Positions 1-14,760 of a stretch of DNA of 64,000 bases are shown piece after piece; position 1 is the stretch's first letter, and each line of letters starts with the position of its first letter. The notes under the pieces were generated by a model. That model saw only the letters and a program-made list of their open reading frames with translations. It was not told the origin of the DNA and did not search any database. Source of the stretch: Henricia sp. BOLD:AAB3569 (lineage: Eukaryota > Echinodermata > Asteroidea > Spinulosida > Echinasteridae); NCBI GenBank assembly GCA_037783545.1, contig JBBELK010001554.1:51570-115569 (forward strand). The letters run 5' to 3'. A program made the translations under genes and the position numbers.

Positions 1-3000
1 GGGAATAACCACGTAGCCGAGCTCCGTTTTCCTAAACTCTGAAATTTCTCCGTCATTTCCCAGCGAAAATCTGTCAATTCTGCATGACAAGTGCGGAATA
101 TATACAGTTTGGAGCATGCAAAATTTGAAGTTGGTTGGAAAATTCTTGATTTCCAAATTTGCCGGCATTTGGGACACACTTTGACCTAATTCCCCGTCAC
201 AATCTGGGGTGAGTCAACGGCCGTACAAATGTACACCAGCGCAGCGCAGGGTGTCCCAACAGCCACGGTTAGGGGAATAACCACGTAGCCGAGCTCCGTT
301 TTCCCTAAACTCTGAAAATTTCTCCGTCATTTCCAGCGAAAATCTGTCAATTTTGCATGACAAGTGCGGAATATATACAGTTTGGAGCATGCAAAATTTG
401 AAGTTGGTTGGAAAATTCCTTGATTTCCAAATTTGCCGGCATTTGGGACACACTTTGACCTAATTCCCGTCACAATCTGGGGTGAGTCAACGGCCGTACA
501 AATGTACACCAGCGAAGCGCAGGGTGTCCCAACAGCCACGGTTAGGGGAATAACCACGTAGCCGAGCTCCGTTTTCCCTAAACTCTGAAATTTCTCCGTC
601 ATTTCCCAGCGAAAATCTGTCAATTTTGCATGACAAGTGCGGAATATATACAGCTTGGAGCATGCAAAATTTGAAGTTGGTTGGAAAATTCCTTGATTTC
701 CAAATTTGCCGGCATTTGGGACACACTTTGACCTAATTCCCGTCACAATCTGGGGTGAGTCAACGGCCGTACACATGTACACCAGCGCAGCGCAGGGTGT
801 CCCAACAGCCACGTTAGGGAATAACCACGTAGCCGAGCTCCGTTTTCCCTAAACTCTGAAATTTCTCCGTCATTTCCCAGCGAAAATCTGTCAATTTTGC
901 ATGACAAGTGCGGAATATATACAGTTTGGAGCATGCAAAATTTGAAGTTGGTTGGAAAATTCCTTGATTTCCAAATTTGCCGGCATTTGGGACACACTTT
1001 GACCTAATTCCCGTCACAATCTGGGGTGAGTCAACGGCCGTACAAATGTACACCAGCGCAGCGCAGGGTGTCCCCAACAGCCACGGTTAGGGGAATAAAC
1101 CACGTAGCCGAGCTCCGTTTTCCCTAAACTCTGAAATTTCTCCGTCATTTCCCAGCGAAAATCTGTCAATTTTGCATGACAAGTGCGGAATATATACAGT
1201 TTGGAGCATGCAAAATTTGAAGTTGGTTGGAAAATTCCTTGATTTCCAAATTTGCCGGCATTTGGGACACACTTTGACCTAATTCCCGTCACAATCTGGG
1301 GTGAGTCAACGGCCCGTACAAATGTACACCAGCGCAGCGCAGGGGTGTCCCAACAGCCACGGTTAGGGGAATAACCACGTAGCCGAGCTCCGTTTTCCCT
1401 AAACTCTGAAATTTCTCCGTCATTTCCAGCGAAAATCTGTCAATTTTGCATGACAAGTGCGGAATATATACAGTTTGGAGCATGCAAAATTTGAAGTTGG
1501 TTGGAAAATTCCTTGATTTCCAAATTTGCCGGCATTTGGGACACACTTTGACCTAATTCCCGTCACAATCTGGGGTGAGTCAACGGCCGTACAACATGTA
1601 CACCAGCGCAGCGCAGGGTGTCCCAACAGCCACGTGTTAGGGGAATAACCACGTAGCCGAGCTCCGTTTTCCCTAAAACTCTGAAATTTCTCCGTCATTT
1701 CCCAGCGAAAATCTGTCAATTTTGCATGACAAGTGCGGAATATATACAGTTAGGAGCATGCAAAATTTGAAGTTGGTTGGAAAATTCCTTGATTTCCAAA
1801 TTTGCCGGCATTTGGGACACACTTTGACCTAATTCCCGTCACAATCTGGGGTGAGTCAACGGCCGTACAAATGTACACCAGCGCAGCGCAGGGTGTCCCA
1901 ACAGCCACGGTTAGGGGAATAACCACGTAGCCGAGCTCCGTTTTCCCTAAACTCTGAAATTTCTCCGTCATTTCCCAGCGAAAATCTGTCAATTTGCATG
2001 ACAAGTGCGGAATATATACAGTTTGGAGCATGCAAAATTTGAAGTTGGTTGGAAAATTCCTTGATTTCCAAATTTGCCGGCATTTGGGACACACTTTGAC
2101 CTAATTCCCGTCACAATCTGGGGTGAGTCAACGGCCGTACAAATGTACACCAGCGCAGCGCAGGGTGTCCCAACAGCCACGGTTAGGGGAATAACCACGT
2201 AGCCGAGCTCCGTTTTCCCTAAACTCTGAAATTTCTCCGTCATTTCCCAGCGAAAATCTGTCAATTTTGCATGACAAGTGCGGAATATATACAGTTTGGA
2301 GCCTGCAAAATTTGAAGTTGGTTGGAAAATTCCTTGATTTCCAAATTTGCCGGCATTTGGGACACACTTTGACCTAATTCCCGTCACAATCTGGGGTGAG
2401 TCAACGGCCGTACAAATGTACACCAGCGCAGCGCAGGGTGTCCCAACAGCCACGGTTAGGGGAATAACCACGTAGCCGAGCTCCGTTTTCCCTAAACTCT
2501 GAAATTTCTCCGTCAATTTCCCAGCGAAAATCTGTCAATTTCGCATGACAAGTGCGGAATATATACAGTTTGGAGCATGCAAAATTTGAAGTTGGTTGGA
2601 AAATTCCTTGATTTCCAAATTTGCCGGCATTTGGGACACACTTTGACCTAATTCCCGTCACAATCTGTGGTGAGTCAACGGCCGTACAAATGTACACCAG
2701 CGCAGCGCAGGGTGTCCCAACAGCCACGGTTAGGGGAATAACCACGTAGCCGAGCTCCGTTTTCCCTAAACTCTGAAATTTCTCCGTCATTTCCCAGCGA
2801 AAATCTGTCAATTTTGCATGACAAGTGCGGAATATATACAGTTAGGAGCATGCAAAATTTGAAGTTGGTTGGAAAATTCCTTGATTTCCAAATTTGCCGG
2901 CATTTGGGACACACTTTGACCTAATTCCCGTCACAATCTGGGGTGAGTCAACGGCCGTACAAATGTACACCAGCGCAGCGCAGGGGGTCCCAACAGCCAC

Positions 3001-6000
3001 GGTTAGGGGAATAACCACGTAGCCGAGCTCCGTTTTCCCTAAACTCTGAAATTTCTCCGTCATTTCCCAGCGAAAATCTGTCAATTTTGCATGACAAGTG
3101 CGGAATATATACAGTTTGGAGCATGCAAAATTTGAAGTTGGTTGGAAAATTCCTTGATTTCCAAATTTGCCGGCATTTGGGACACACTTTGACCTAATTC
3201 CCGTCACAATCTGGGGTGAGTCAACGGCCGTACAAATGTACACCAGCGCAGGCGCAGGGTGTCCCAACAGCCACGGTTAGGGGAATAACCACGTAGCCGA
3301 GCTCCGTTTTCCCTAAACTCTGAAATTTCTCCGTCATTTCCAGCGAAAATCTGTCAATTTTGCATGACAAGTGCGGAATATATACAGTTTGGAGCATGCA
3401 AAATTTGAAGTTGGTTGGAAAATTTCTTGATTTCCAAATTTGCCGGCATTTGGGACACACTTTGACCTAATTCCCGTCACAATCTGGGGTGAGTCAACGG
3501 CCGTACAAATGTACACCAGCGCAGGCGCAGGGTGTCCCAACAGCCACGGTTAGGGGAATAACCACGTAGCCGAGCTCCGTTTTCCCTAAACTCTGAAATT
3601 TCTCCGTCATTTCCCAGCGAAAATCTGTCAATTTTGCATGACAAGTGCGGAATATATACAGTTTGGAGCATGCAAAATTTGAAGTTGGTTGGAAAATTCC
3701 TTGATTTCCAAATTTGCCGGCATTTGGGACACACTTTGACCTAATTCCCGTCACAATCTGGGGTGAGTCAACGGCCGTACACATGTACACCAGCGCAGCG
3801 CAGGGTGTCCCAACAGCCACGGTTAGGGGAATAACCACGTAGCCGAGCTCCGTTTTCCCTAAACTCTGAAATTCTCCGTCATTTCCCAGCGAAAATCTGT
3901 CAATTCTGCATGACAAGTGCGGAATATATACAGTTTGGAGCATGCAAAATTTGAAGTTGGTTGGAAAATTCCTTGATTTCCAAATTTGCCGGCATTTGGG
4001 ACACACTTTGACCTAATTCCCGTCACAATCTGGGGTGAGTCAACGGCCGTACAAATGTACACCAGCGCAACGCAGGGTGTCCCAACAGCCACGGTTAGGG
4101 GAATAACCACGTAGCCGAGCTCCCGTTTTCCCTAAACTCTGAAATTTCTCCGTCATTTCCTAGCGAAAATCTGTCAATTTTGCATGACAAGTGCGGAATA
4201 TATACAGTTAGGAGCATGCAAAATTTGAAGTTGGTTGGAAAATTCCTTGATTTCCAAATTTGCCGGCATTTGGGACACACTTTGACCTAATTCCCGTCAC
4301 AATCTGGGGTGAGTCAACGGCCCGTACAAATGTACACCAGCGCAGCGCAGGGTGTCCCAACAGCCACGGTTAGGGGAATAACCACGTAGCCGAGCTCCGT
4401 TTTCCCTAAACTCTGAAATTTCTCCGTCATTTCCCAGCGAAAATCTGTCAATTTTGCATGACAAGTGCGGAATATATACAGTTTGGAGCATGCAAAATTT
4501 GAAGTTGGTTGGAAAATTTCTTGATTTCCAAATTTGCCGGCATTTGGGACACACTTTGACCTAATTCACGTCACAATCTGGGTGAGTCAACGGCCGTACA
4601 AATGTACACCAGCGAGGCGCAGGGTGTCCCAACAGCCACGGTTAGGGGAATAACCACGTAGCCGAGCTCCGTTTTCCCTAAACTCTGAAATTTCTCCGTC
4701 ATTTCCCAGCGAAAATCTGTCAATTTTGCATGACAAGTGCGGAATATATACAGTTTGGAGCATGCAAAATTTGAAGTTGGTTGGAAAATTCCTTGATTTC
4801 CAAATTTGCCGGCATTTGGGACACACTTTGACCTAATTCCCGTCACAATCTGGGGTGAGTCAACGGCGTACACATGTACACCAGCGCAGCGCAGGGTGTC
4901 CCAACAGCCACGGTTAGGGGAATAACCACGTAGCCGAGCTCCGTTTTCCCTAAACTCTGAAATTTCTCGTCATTTCCCAGCGAAAATCTGTCAATTTTGC
5001 ATGACAAGTGCGGAATATATACAGTTAGGAGCATGCAAAATTTTAAGTTGGTTGGAAAATTCCTTGATTTCCAATTTGCCGGCAATTGGGACAAATTTTG
5101 ACCTAATTCCCGTCACAATCTGGGGTGAGTCAACGGCCGTACAAATGTACACCAGCGCAGCGCAGGGTGTCCCAACAAGCCACGGTTAGGGGAATAACCA
5201 CGTAGCCGAGCTCACGTTTTCCCTAAACTCTGAAATTCTCCTCCGTCATTTCCCAGCGAAAATCTGTCAATTTTGCATGACAAGTGCGGAATATATACAG
5301 TTTGGAGCATGCAAAATTGAAATTGGTTGGAAAATTCCTTGATTTCCAAATTGCCGGCATTTGGGACACACTTTGACCTAATTCACGTCACAATCTGAGG
5401 TGAGGTCAACGGCCGTACAAATGTACACCAGGCCGTACAAATGTACACCAGCGCTGCGCAGGGTGTCCCAACAGCCACGGTTAGGGGAATAACCACGTAG
5501 CCGAGCTCCGTTTTCCCTAAACTCTGAAATTTCTCCGTCATTTCCCAGCGAAAATCTGTCAATTTTGCATGACAAGTGCGGAATATATACAGTTTGGAGC
5601 ATGCAAAATTTGAAGCTGGTTGGAAAATTCCTTGATTTCCAAATTTGCCGGCATTGGACACACTTTGACCTAATTCCCGTCACAATCTGGGGTGAGTCAA
5701 CGGCCGTACAAATGTACACCAGCGCAGCGCAGGGTGTTCCAACAGCCACGGTTAGGGGAATAACCACGTAGCCGAGCTCCGTTTTCCCTAAACTCTGAAA
5801 TTTCTCCGTCATTTCCCAGCGAAAATATGTCAATTCTGCATGACAAGTGCGGAATATATACAGTTTGGAGCATGCAAAATTTGAAGTTGGTTGGAAAATT
5901 CCTTGATTTCCAAATTTGCCGGCATTTGGGACACACTTTGACCTAATTCCCGTCACAATCTGGGGTGAGTCAACGGCCCGTACAAATGTACACCAGCGCA

Positions 6001-8700
6001 ACGCAGGGTGTCCCAACAGCCACGGTTAGGGGAATAACCACGTAGCCGAGCTCCGTTTTCCCTAAACTCTGAAATTTCTCCGTCATTCCTAGCGAAAATC
6101 TGTCAATTTTGCATGACAAGTGCGGAATATATACAGTTAGGAGCATGCAAAATTTGAAGTTGGTTGGAAAATTCCTTGATTTCCAAATTGCCGGCATTTG
6201 GGACACACTTTGACCTAATTCCCGTCACAATCTGGGGTGAGTCAACGGCCGTACAAATGTACACCAGCGCAGCGCAGGGTGTCCCAACAGCCACGGTTAG
6301 GGGAATAACCACGTAGCCGAGCTCCGTTTTCCCTAAACTCTGAAATTTCTCCGTCATTTCCCAGCGAAAATCTGTCAATTTTGCATGACAAGTGCGGAAT
6401 ATATACAGTTAGGAGCATGCAAAATTTGAAGTTGGTTGGAAAATTCCTTGATTTCCAAATTTGCCGGCATTTGGGACACACTTTGACCTAATTCCCGTCA
6501 CAATCTGGGGTGAGTCAACGGCCGTACAAATGTACACCAGCGCAGCGCAGGGTGTCCCAACAGCCACGGTTAGGGGAATAACCACGTAGCCGAGCTCCGT
6601 TTTCCCTAAACTCTGAAATTTCTCCGTCATTTCCCAGCGAAAATCTGTCAATTTTGCATGACAAGTGCGGAATATATACAGTTTGGAGCATGCAAAATTT
6701 GAAGTTGGTTGGAAAATTTCTTGATTTCCAAATTTGCCGGCATTTGGGACACACTTTGACCTAATTCCCGTCACAATCTGGGTGAGTCAACGGCCGTACA
6801 AATGTACACCAGCGAGGCGCAGGGTGTCCCAACAGCCACGGTTAGGGGAATAACCACGTAGCCGAGCTCCGTTTTCCCTAAACTCTGAAATTTCTCCGTC
6901 ATTTCCCAGCGAAAATCTGTCAATTTTGCATGACAAGTGCGGAATATATACAGTTTGGAGCATGCAAAATTTGAAGTTGGTTGGAAAATTCCTTGATTTC
7001 CAAATTTGCCGGCATTTGGGACACACTTTGACCTAATTCCCGTCACAATCTGGGGTGAGTCAACGGCCGTACACATGTACACCAGCGCAGCGCAGGGTGT
7101 CCCAACAGCCACGGTTAGGGGAATAACCACGTAGCCGAGCTCCGTTTTCCCTAAACTCTGAAATTTCTCCGTCATTTCCCAGCGAAAATCTGTCAATTTT
7201 GCATGACAAGTGCGGAATATATACAGTTAGGAGCATGCAAAATTGAAGTTGGTTGGAAAATTCCTTGATTTCCAAATTTGCCGGCATTTGGGACACACTT
7301 TGACCTAATTCCCGTCACAATCTGGGGTGAGTCAACGGCCGTACAAATGTACACCAGCGCAACGCAGGGTGTCCCAACAGCCACGGTTAGGGGAATAACC
7401 ACGTAGCCGAGCTCCGTTTTCCCTAAACTCTGAAATTTCTCCGTCATTTCCTAGCGAAAATCTGTCAATTTTGCATGACAAGTGCGGAATATATACAGTT
7501 AGGAGCATGCAAAATTTGAAGTTGGTTGGAAAATTCCTTGATTTCCAAATTTGCCGGCATTTGGGACACACTTTGACCCTAATTCCCGTCACAATCTGGG
7601 GTGAGTCAACGGCCGTACAAATGTACACCAGCGCAGCGCAGGGTGTCCCAACAGCCACGGTTAGGGGAATAACCACGTAGCCGAGCTCCGTTTTCCCTAA
7701 ACTCTGAAATTTCTCCGTCATTTCCCAGCGAAAATCTGTCAATTTTGCATGACAAGTGCGGAATATATACAGTTTGGAGCATGCAAAATTTGAAGTTGGT
7801 TGGAAAATTTCTTGATTTCCAAATTTGCCGGCATTTGGGACACACTTTGACCTAATTCACGTCACAATCTGGGGTGAGTCAACGGCCGTACAAATGTACA
7901 CCAGCGAGGCGCAGGGTGTCCCAACAGCCACGGTTAGGGGAATAACCACGTAGCCGAGCTCCGTTTTCCCTAAACTCTGAAATTTCTCCGTCATTTCCAG
8001 CGAAAATCTGTCAATTTTGCATGACAAGTGCGGAATATATACAGTTTGGAGCATGCAAAATTTGAAGTTGGTTGGAAAATTCCTTGATTTCCAAATTTGC
8101 CGGCATTTGGGACACACTTTGACCTAATTCCCGTCACAATCTGGGGTGAGTCAACGGCCGTACACATGTACACCAGCGCAGCGCAGGGTGTCCCAACAGC
8201 CACGGTTAGGGGAATAACCACGTAGCCGAGCTCCGTTTTCCCTAAACTCTGAAATTTCTCCGTCATTTCCCAGCGAAAATCTGTCAATTTTGCATGACAA
8301 GTGCGGAATATATACAGTTAGGAGCATGCAAAATTTAAGTTGGTTGGAAAATTCCTTGATTTCCAAATTTGCCGGCAATTGGGACAAATTTTGACCTAAT
8401 TCCCGTCACAATCTGGGGTGAGTCAACGGCCGTACAAATGTACACCAGCGCAGCGCAGGGTGTCCCAACAGCCACGGTTAGGGGAATAACCACGTAGCCG
8501 AGCTCCGTTTTCCCTAAACTCTGAAATTTCTCCGTCATTTCCCAGCGAAAATCTGTCAATTTTGCATGACAAGTGCGGAATATATACAGTTTGGAGCATG
8601 CAAAATTTGAAATTGGTTGGAAAATTCCTTGATTTCCAAATTTGCCGGCATTTGGACACACTTTGACCTAATTCACGTCACAATCTGAGGTGAGTCAACG
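1..8700. repeat. Indel-rich satellite segment (left edge)
   Basis: About 32 monomers of the 273-bp family with many single-base length changes, mostly in short homopolymer runs: TTAGGGG to TTAGGG, TTTCCCAG to TTTCCAG, CTGGGGTG to CTGGGTG, and extra bases near 193, 1315 and 4123. Diagnostic substitutions of the next segment (GCGCTGCGC at 5451, CAGTTAGGAGC variants, GCGAGGCGC variants) already occur here, so it is the same lineage as the 14-mer segment, less regular in length. No other sequence is present. Confidence 0.85.
5411..5450. repeat. 20-bp tandem duplication inside a monomer
   Basis: The 20-bp stretch at 5411-5430, beginning GGCCGTACAA, is repeated perfectly at 5431-5450 immediately before a GCGCTGCGC-type block. 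Other monomers have it once. This is a local slippage or unequal-exchange event in one monomer. Confidence 0.95.
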
Positions 8701-11700
8701 GCCGTACAAATGTACACCAGCGCTGCGCAGGGTGTCCCAACAGCCACGGTTAGGGGAATAACCACGTAGCCGAGCTCCGTTTTCCCTAAACTCTGAAATT
8801 TCTCCGTCATTTCCCAGCGAAAATCTGTCAATTTTGCATGACAAGTGCGGAATATATACAGTTTGGAGCATGCAAAATTTGAAGCTGGTTGGAAAATTCC
8901 TTGATTTCCAAATTTGCCGGCATTTGGGACACACTTTGACCTAATTCCCGTCACAATCTGGGGTGAGTCAACGGCCGTACAAATGTACACCAGCGCAGCG
9001 CAGGGTGTTCCAACAGCCACGGTTAGGGGAATAACCACGTAGCCGAGCTCCGTTTTCCCTAAACTCTGAAATTTCTCCGTCATTTCCCAGCGAAAATCTG
9101 TCAATTCTGCATGACAAGTGCGGAATATATACAGTTTGGAGCATGCAAAATTTGAAGTTGGTTGGAAAATTCCTTGATTTCCAAATTTGCCGGCATTTGG
9201 GACACACTTTGACCTAATTCCCGTCACAATCTGGGGTGAGTCAACGGCCGTACAAATGTACACCAGCGCAACGCAGGGTGTCCCAACAGCCACGGTTAGG
9301 GGAATAACCACGTAGCCGAGCTCCGTTTTCCCTAAACTCTGAAATTTCTCCGTCATTTCCTAGCGAAAATCTGTCAATTTTGCATGACAAGTGCGGAATA
9401 TATACAGTTAGGAGCATGCAAAATTTGAAGTTGGTTGGAAAATTCCTTGATTTCCAAATTTGCCGGCATTTGGGACACACTTTGACCTAATTCCCGTCAC
9501 AATCTGGGGTGAGTCAACGGCCGTACAAATGTACACCAGCGCAGCGCAGGGTGTCCCAACAGCCACGGTTAGGGGAATAACCACGTAGCCGAGCTCCGTT
9601 TTCCCTAAACTCTGAAATTTCTCCGTCATTTCCCAGCGAAAATCTGTCAATTTTGCATGACAAGTGCGGAATATATACAGTTAGGAGCATGCAAAATTTG
9701 AAGTTGGTTGGAAAATTCCTTGATTTCCAAATTTGCCGGCATTTGGGACACACTTTGACCTAATTCCCGTCACAATCTGGGGTGAGTCAACGGCCGTACA
9801 AATGTACACCAGCGCAGCGCAGGGTGTCCCAACAGCCACGGTTAGGGGAATAACCACGTAGCCGAGCTCCGTTTTCCCTAAACTCTGAAATTTCTCCGTC
9901 ATTTCCCAGCGAAAATCTGTCAATTTTGCATGACAAGTGCGGAATATATACAGTTTGGAGCATGCAAAATTTGAAGTTGGTTGGAAAATTTCTTGATTTC
10001 CAAATTTGCCGGCATTTGGGACACACTTTGACCTAATTCCCGTCACAATCTGGGGTGAGTCAACGGCCGTACAAATGTACACCAGCGAGGCGCAGGGTGT
10101 CCCAACAGCCACGGTTAGGGGAATAACCACGTAGCCGAGCTCCGTTTTCCCTAAACTCTGAAATTTCTCCGTCATTTCCAGCGAAAATCTGTCAATTTTG
10201 CATGACAAGTGCGGAATATATACAGTTTGGAGCATGCAAAATTTGAAGTTGGTTGGAAAATTCCTTGATTTCCAAATTTGCCGGCATTTGGGACACACTT
10301 TGACCTAATTCCCGTCACAATCTGGGGTGAGTCAACGGCCGTACACATGTACACCAGCGCAGCGCAGGGTGTCCCAACAGCCACGGTTAGGGGAATAACC
10401 ACGTAGCCGAGCTCCGTTTTCCCTAAACTCTGAAATTTCTCCGTCATTTCCCAGCGAAAATCTGTCAATTTTGCATGACAAGTGCGGAATATATACAGTT
10501 AGGAGCATGCAAAATTTGAAGTTGGTTGGAAAATTCCTTGATTTCCAAATTTGCCGGCAATTGGGACACATTTTGACCTAATTCCCGTCACAATCTGGGG
10601 TGAGTCAACGGCCGTACAAATGTACACCAGCGCAGCGCAGGGTGTCCCAACAGCCACGGTTAGGGGAATAACCACGTAGCCGAGCTCCGTTTTCCCTAAA
10701 CTCTGAAATTTCTCCGTCATTTCCCAGCGAAAATCTGTCAATTTTGCATGACAAGTGCGGAATATATACAGTTTGGAGCATGCAAAATTTGAAATTGGTT
10801 GGAAAATTCCTTGATTTCCAAATTTGCCGGCATTTGGGACACACTTTGACCTAATTCACGTCACAATCTGAGGTGAGTCAACGGCCGTACAAATGTACAC
10901 CAGCGCTGCGCAGGGTGTCCCAACAGCCACGGTTAGGGGAATAACCACGTAGCCGAGCTCCGTTTTCCCTAAACTCTGAAATTTCTCCGTCATTTCCCAG
11001 CGAAAATCTGTCAATTTTGCATGACAAGTGCGGAATATATACAGTTTGGAGCATGCAAAATTTGAAGCTGGTTGGAAAATTCCTTGATTTCCAAATTTGC
11101 CGGCATTTGGGACACACTTTGACCTAATTCCCGTCACAATCTGGGGTGAGTCAACGGCCGTACAAATGTACACCAGCGCAGCGCAGGGTGTTCCAACAGC
11201 CACGGTTAGGGGAATAACCACGTAGCCGAGCTCCGTTTTCCCTAAACTCTGAAATGTCTCCGTCATTTCCCAGCGAAAATCTGTCAATTTTGCATGACAA
11301 GTGCGGAATATATACAGTTTGGAGCATGCAAAATTTGAAGTTGGTTGGAAAATTCCTTGATTTCCAAATTTGCCGTCATTTGGGACACACTTTGACCTAA
11401 TTCCCGTCACAATCTGGGGTGAGGCAACGGCCGTACAAATGTACACCAGCGCAGCGCAGGGTGTCCCAACAACCACGGTTAGGGGAATAACCACGTAGCC
11501 GAGCTACGTTTTCCCTAAACTCTGAAATTTCTCCGTCATTTCCCAGCGAAAATCTGTCAATTTTGCATGACAAGTGCGGAATATATACAGTTTGGAGCAT
11601 GCAAAATTTGAAGTTGGTTGGAAAATTCCTTGATTTCCAAATTTGCCGGCATTCGGGACACACTTTGACCTAATTCACGTCACAATCTGAGGTGAGTCAA

Positions 11701-14699
11701 CGGCCGTACAAATGTACACCAGCGCAGCGCAGGGTGTCCCAACAGCCACGGTTAGGGGAATAACCACGTAGCCGAGCTCCGTTTTCCCTAAACTCTGAAA
11801 TTTCTCCGTCATTTCCCAGCGAAAATCTGTCAATTTTGCATGACAAGTGCGGAATATATACAGTTTGGAGCATGCAAAATTTGAAGCTGGTTGGAAAATT
11901 CCTTGATTTCCAAATTTGCCGGCATTTGGGACAAACTTTGACCTAATTCCCGTCACAATCTGGGGTGAGTCAACGGCCGTACAAATGTACACTAGCGCAG
12001 CGCAGGGTGTTCCAACAGCCACGGTTAGGGGAATAACCACGTAGCCGAGCTCCGTTTTTCCTAAACTCTGAAATGTCTCCGTCATTTCCCAGCGAAAATC
12101 TGTCAATTTTGCATGACAAGTGCGGAATATATACAGTTTGGAGCATGCAAAATTTGAAGTTGGTTGGAAAATTCCTTGATTTCCAAATTTGCCGTCATTT
12201 GGGACACACTTTGACCTAATTCCCGTCACAATCTGGGGTGAGGCAACGGCCGTACAAATGTACACCAGCACAGCGCAGGGTGTCCCAACAGCCACGGTTA
12301 GGGGAATAACCACGTAGCCGAGCTCCGTTTTCCCTAAACTCTGAAATTTCTCCGTCATTTCCCAGCGAAAATCTGTCAATTTTGCATGACAAGTGCGGAA
12401 TATATACAGTTTGGAGCATGCAAAATTTGAAATTGGTTGGAAAATTCCTTGATTTCCAAATTTGCCGGCATTTGGGACACACTTTGACCTAATTCACGTC
12501 ACAATCTGAGGTGAGTCAACGGCCGTACAAATGTACACCAGCGCTGCGCAGGGTGTCCCAACAGCCACGGTTAGGGGAATAACCACGTAGCCGAGCTCCG
12601 TTTTCCCTAAACTCTGAAATTTCTCCGTCATTTCCCAGCGAAAATCTGTCAATTTTGCATGACAAGTGCGGAATATATACAGTTTGGAGCATGCAAAATT
12701 TGAAGCTGGTTGGAAAATTCCTTGATTTCCAAATTTGCCGGCATTTGGGACACACTTTGACCTAATTCCCGTCACAATCTGGGGTGAGTCAACGGCCGTA
12801 CAAATGTACACCAGCGCAGCGCAGGATGTTCCAACAGCCACGGTTAGGGGAATAACCACGTAGCCGAGCTCCGTTTTCCCTAAACTCTGAAATTTCTCCG
12901 TCATTTCCCAGCGAAAATCTGTCAATTCTGCATGACAAGTGCGGAATATATACAGTTTGGAGCATGCAAAATTTGAAGTTGGTTGGAAAATTCCTTGATT
13001 TCCAAATTTGCCGCCATTTGGGACACACTTTGACCTAATTCCCGTCACAATCTGGGGTGAGTCAACGGCCGTACAAATGTACACCAGCGCAACGCAGGGT
13101 GTCCCAACAGCCACGGTTAGGGGAATAACCACGTAGCCGAGCTCCGTTTTCCCTAAACTCTGAAATGTCTCCGTCATTTCCTAGCGAAAATCTGTCAATT
13201 TTGCATGACAAGTGCGGAATATATACAGTTAGGAGCATGCAAAATTTGAAGTTGGTTGGAAAATTCCTTGATTTCCAAATTTGCCGGCATTTGGGACACA
13301 CTTTGACCTAATTCCCGTCACAATCTGGGGTGAGTCAACGGCCGTACAAATGTACACCAGCGCAGCGCAGGGTGTCCCAACAGCCACGGTTAGGGGAATA
13401 ACCACGTAGCCGAGCTCCGTTTTCCCTAAACTCTGAAATTTCTCCGTCATTTCCCAGCGAAAATCTGTCAATTTTGCATGACAAGTGCGGAATATATACA
13501 GTTAGGAGCATGCAAAATTTGAAGTTGGTTGGAAAATTCCTTGATTTCCAAATTTGCCGGCATTTGGGACACACTTTGACCTAATTCCCGTCACAATCTG
13601 GGGTGAGTCAACGGCCGTACAAATGTACACCAGCGCAGCGCAGGGTGTCCCAACAGCCACGGTTAGGGGAATAACCACGTAGCCGAGCTCCGTTTTCCCT
13701 AAACTCTGAAATTTCTCCGTCATTTCCCAGCGAAAATCTGTCAATTTTGCATGACAAGTGCGGAATATATACAGTTTGGAGCATGCAAAATTTGAAGTTG
13801 GTTGGAAAATTTCTTGATTTCCAAATTTGCCGGCATTTGGGACACACTTTGACCTAATTCCCGTCACAATCTGGGGTGAGTCAACGGCCGTACAAATGTA
13901 CACCAGCGAGGCGCAGGGTGTCCCAACAGCCACGGTTAGGGGAATAACCACGTAGCCGAGCTCCGTTTTCCCTAAACTCTGAAATTTCTCCGTCATTTCC
14001 CAGCGAAAATCTGTCAATTTTGCATGACAAGTGCGGAATATATACAGTTTGGAGCATGCAAAATTTGAAGTTGGTTGGAAAATTCCTTGATTTCCAAATT
14101 TGCCGGCATTTGGGACACACTTTGACCTAATTCCCGTCACAATCTGGGGTGAGTCAACGGCCGTACACATGTACACCAGCGCAGCGCAGGGTGTCCCAAC
14201 AGCCACGGTTAGGGGAATAACCACGTAGCCGAGCTCCGTTTTCCCTAAACTCTGAAATGTATCCGTCATTTCCCAGCGAAAATCTGTCAATTTTGCATGA
14301 CAAGTGCGGAATATATACAGTTAGGAGCATGCAAAATTTGAAGTTGGTTGGAAAATTCCTTGATTTCCAAATTTGCCGGCAATTGGGACACATTTTGACC
14401 TAATTCCCGTCACAATCTGGGGTGAGTCAACGGCCGTACAAATGTACACCAGCGCAGCGCAGGGTGTCCCAACAGCCACGGTTAGGGGAATAACCACGTA
14501 GCCGAGCTCCGTTTTCCCTAAACTCTGAAATTTCTTCGTCATTTCCCAGCGAAAATCTGTCAATTTTGCATGACAAGTGCGGAATATATACAGTTTGGAG
14601 CATGCAAAATTTGAAATTGGTTGGAAAATTCCTTGATTTCCAAATTTGCCGGCATTTGGGACACACTTTGACCTAATTCACGTCACAATCTGAGGTGAG

Positions 14700-14760
14700 T
14701 CAACGGCCGTACAAATGTACACCAGCGCTGCGCAGGGTGTTCCAACAGCCACGGTTAGGG
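14700..14760. repeat. Hybrid monomer from an exact one-monomer loss
   Basis: At this place the other higher-order copies (10.9 kb and 18.0 kb) have one monomer with GCGCTGCGC followed by GGTGTCCC and then a second with GCGCAGCGC followed by GGTGTTCC. Here a single monomer carries GCGCTGCGC followed directly by GGTGTTCC. The copy is therefore 273 bp shorter with the phase intact, as expected from unequal exchange or gene conversion between adjacent monomers. Confidence 0.85.

Noticed and set aside
8968..9207. Many 79-residue minus-strand frames starting MCPKCRQ with a CxxC motif, as small zinc proteins
   Set aside because: The same peptide recurs once per monomer in an alternative frame that ends at a stop in each unit; it is a shadow of the repeat.
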